Positions 4,864 through 5,529 of a stretch of 5,529 nt of DNA are shown here, piece after piece. The DNA is from Deltaproteobacteria bacterium (lineage in GTDB: Bacteria; Desulfobacterota; Desulfobacteria; Desulfobacterales; UBA11574). The notes below the pieces were generated by a model. The model was not told the origin of the DNA and ran no database searches. It saw nothing but the letters and a program-made list of their open reading frames with translations. The DNA is taken from NCBI GenBank assembly GCA_019313505.1, contig JAFDBA010000162.1, forward strand, positions 1 to 5,529, read 5' to 3'. The number at the start of each line of letters is the position of its first letter. Positions within the stretch are counted from its first letter, which is position 1. The position numbers and the translations under genes are program-made.

Positions 4864-5529
4864 TTATATAATTACTTTTCCTGTTTTTTTAGTCGAGTAG
4901 CCCCCTAAAGATTCCACTCTCTTTTTGAACTCGGGAGAATTAATGGTTTCAAGGAGGATCCGGATGTTTTCGGATTCATAATATATTTCTGGGATAATCA
5001 GGTCATACTGTTCCGTGACAACCGGGATAAAATCGAGATTCAGGGCCTTTGCGGCGGCGTAAATTCCAAGGGCCACATCCACGGTGCTGCTGAGCACAGC
5101 CACAGCTACCGACATATGGGTAAATTCCTCGTTCTCATATCCGTTGACACAAGAGGGCTCGATGCCCAGCTTTGTTAAGCGAAAATCGAGAAGAATTCTT
5201 GTGCCACACAAGAGGGCTCGATGCCCAGCTTTGTTAAGCGAAAATCGAGAAGAATTCTTGTGCCGGAGCCTGCCTGTCGATTGATAAAAGTAATATCATT
5301 ACGGCCAAGATCTTCAATGCCGTTGATTGCCTTGGGATTTCCAGGAAGTACAATCAGCCCCTGATCCCGAAGAACAAGATTCACCAGTTTTACTTTGACA
5401 TCTGGGAGATATTTTTTAACATAGGATATATTGTAAGAACCGTCCTGGGTATCCAGAAGATGTGATCCTGCCAAATGGCAAACCCTTTTTTTAACGGCCA
5501 TCAGACCGCCTATGCTGCCCACATGGCTT
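4864..5529 (-). pseudogene. PBP-like domain protein (molybdate/MoeA-LysR type), frame broken by a 59-bp duplication, 5' end outside window
   Basis: Two adjacent frames together encode a periplasmic-binding-protein-like fold of the PBP_like family (PF12727), found as the C-terminal domain of MoeA/LysR-type molybdopterin proteins or after a DNA-binding HTH. The upstream frame (5529 to 5178) reads SHVGSIGGLMAVKK, CHLAGSHLLD, an LVLRDQGLIVLPGNP segment and FINRQAGSGTRILLD, all typical; it then runs out of frame and ends at a TAA at 5175-5177 after the foreign-looking tail AQEFFSIFA. The second frame carries the rest (GYENEEFTHMSVAVAV, VDVALGIYAAAKALNLDFIPV, EQYDLIIPE) to a TAA at 4864-4866. Removing one 59-bp copy joins them as LGIEPSCVNGYENEEF with no other change. 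The frame is open to the right window edge, so the N-terminal domain is not visible. Either a recent pseudogene, a reversible repeat-mediated switch, or an assembly error; no other decay is visible. Confidence 0.85.
5147..5264. repeat. Exact tandem duplication, 2 x 59 bp
   Basis: Bases 5147-5205 are repeated without a mismatch at 5206-5264; identity stops at both outer edges (5146 versus 5205, and 5206 versus 5265). Since 59 is not a multiple of three, the extra copy shifts the frame of the PBP-like gene. Each unit begins with ACACAAGA and ends with TCTTGTGCC, so its ends are inverted repeats (CACAAGA/TCTTGTG), and the junction between copies forms a 7-bp hairpin with loop CCA at 5197-5213. 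Confidence 0.97.

Noticed and set aside
4864..5211. The downstream half of the PBP-like gene as an independent short gene
   Set aside because: Its apparent start is a TTG created at the duplication junction and the protein begins in the middle of a domain; the sequence is explained fully as the continuation of the upstream frame.

Overview
The window reads as a stretch of a Gram-negative bacterial chromosome, and every gene I can support lies on the minus strand, so transcription runs from the high-coordinate end to the low one. The long archaeal-type RtcB with a neighbouring archease, a molybdate-type PBP-like domain protein, and intergenic palindromes built from a GCCCGTTA-type motif suggest a Desulfobacterota (sulfate-reducer-like) genome. 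That assignment is inference from gene content and style; no rRNA or other marker gene is present.

Layout in transcription order. (1) 5529-4864: C-terminal part of a PBP-like (molybdate/LysR-type substrate-binding fold) domain protein. It runs off the window and is broken by an exact 59-bp tandem duplication (5147-5264) that shifts the frame. (2) 4786-4358: archease, with a TTG start. (3) 4357-4193: a 165-bp spacer holding a near-consensus sigma70 promoter (4301-4329) and a GC-rich inverted-repeat element (4207-4271) just ahead of the next Shine-Dalgarno. (4) 4192-2759: RtcB RNA ligase. (5) 2752-1928: undecaprenyl-diphosphatase UppP. (6) 1913-564: phosphomannomutase/phosphoglucomutase of the AlgC type. 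(7) 563-231: a 333-bp gene-free stretch with a terminator, a compound palindromic repeat and two more stem-loops. (8) 230-1: N-terminus of a major facilitator transporter, cut by the window edge.

How the genes fit together: RtcB and archease form a known functional pair (RNA 3'-phosphate/5'-OH ligation and its activating cofactor). rtcB, uppP and algC are separated by only 6 and 14 bases and probably share one transcript that ends at the hairpin at 501-515. uppP (carrier-lipid recycling) and algC (sugar-1-phosphate supply) both serve envelope polysaccharide synthesis; why they follow an RNA ligase is not clear from sequence. The visible promoter sits downstream of archease, so rtcB-uppP-algC could be expressed separately from archease.

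I found no new multi-gene system. The points most worth a second look are the exact 59-bp frame-breaking duplication, the repeat element in the rtcB leader, and the compound palindrome at 353-481.
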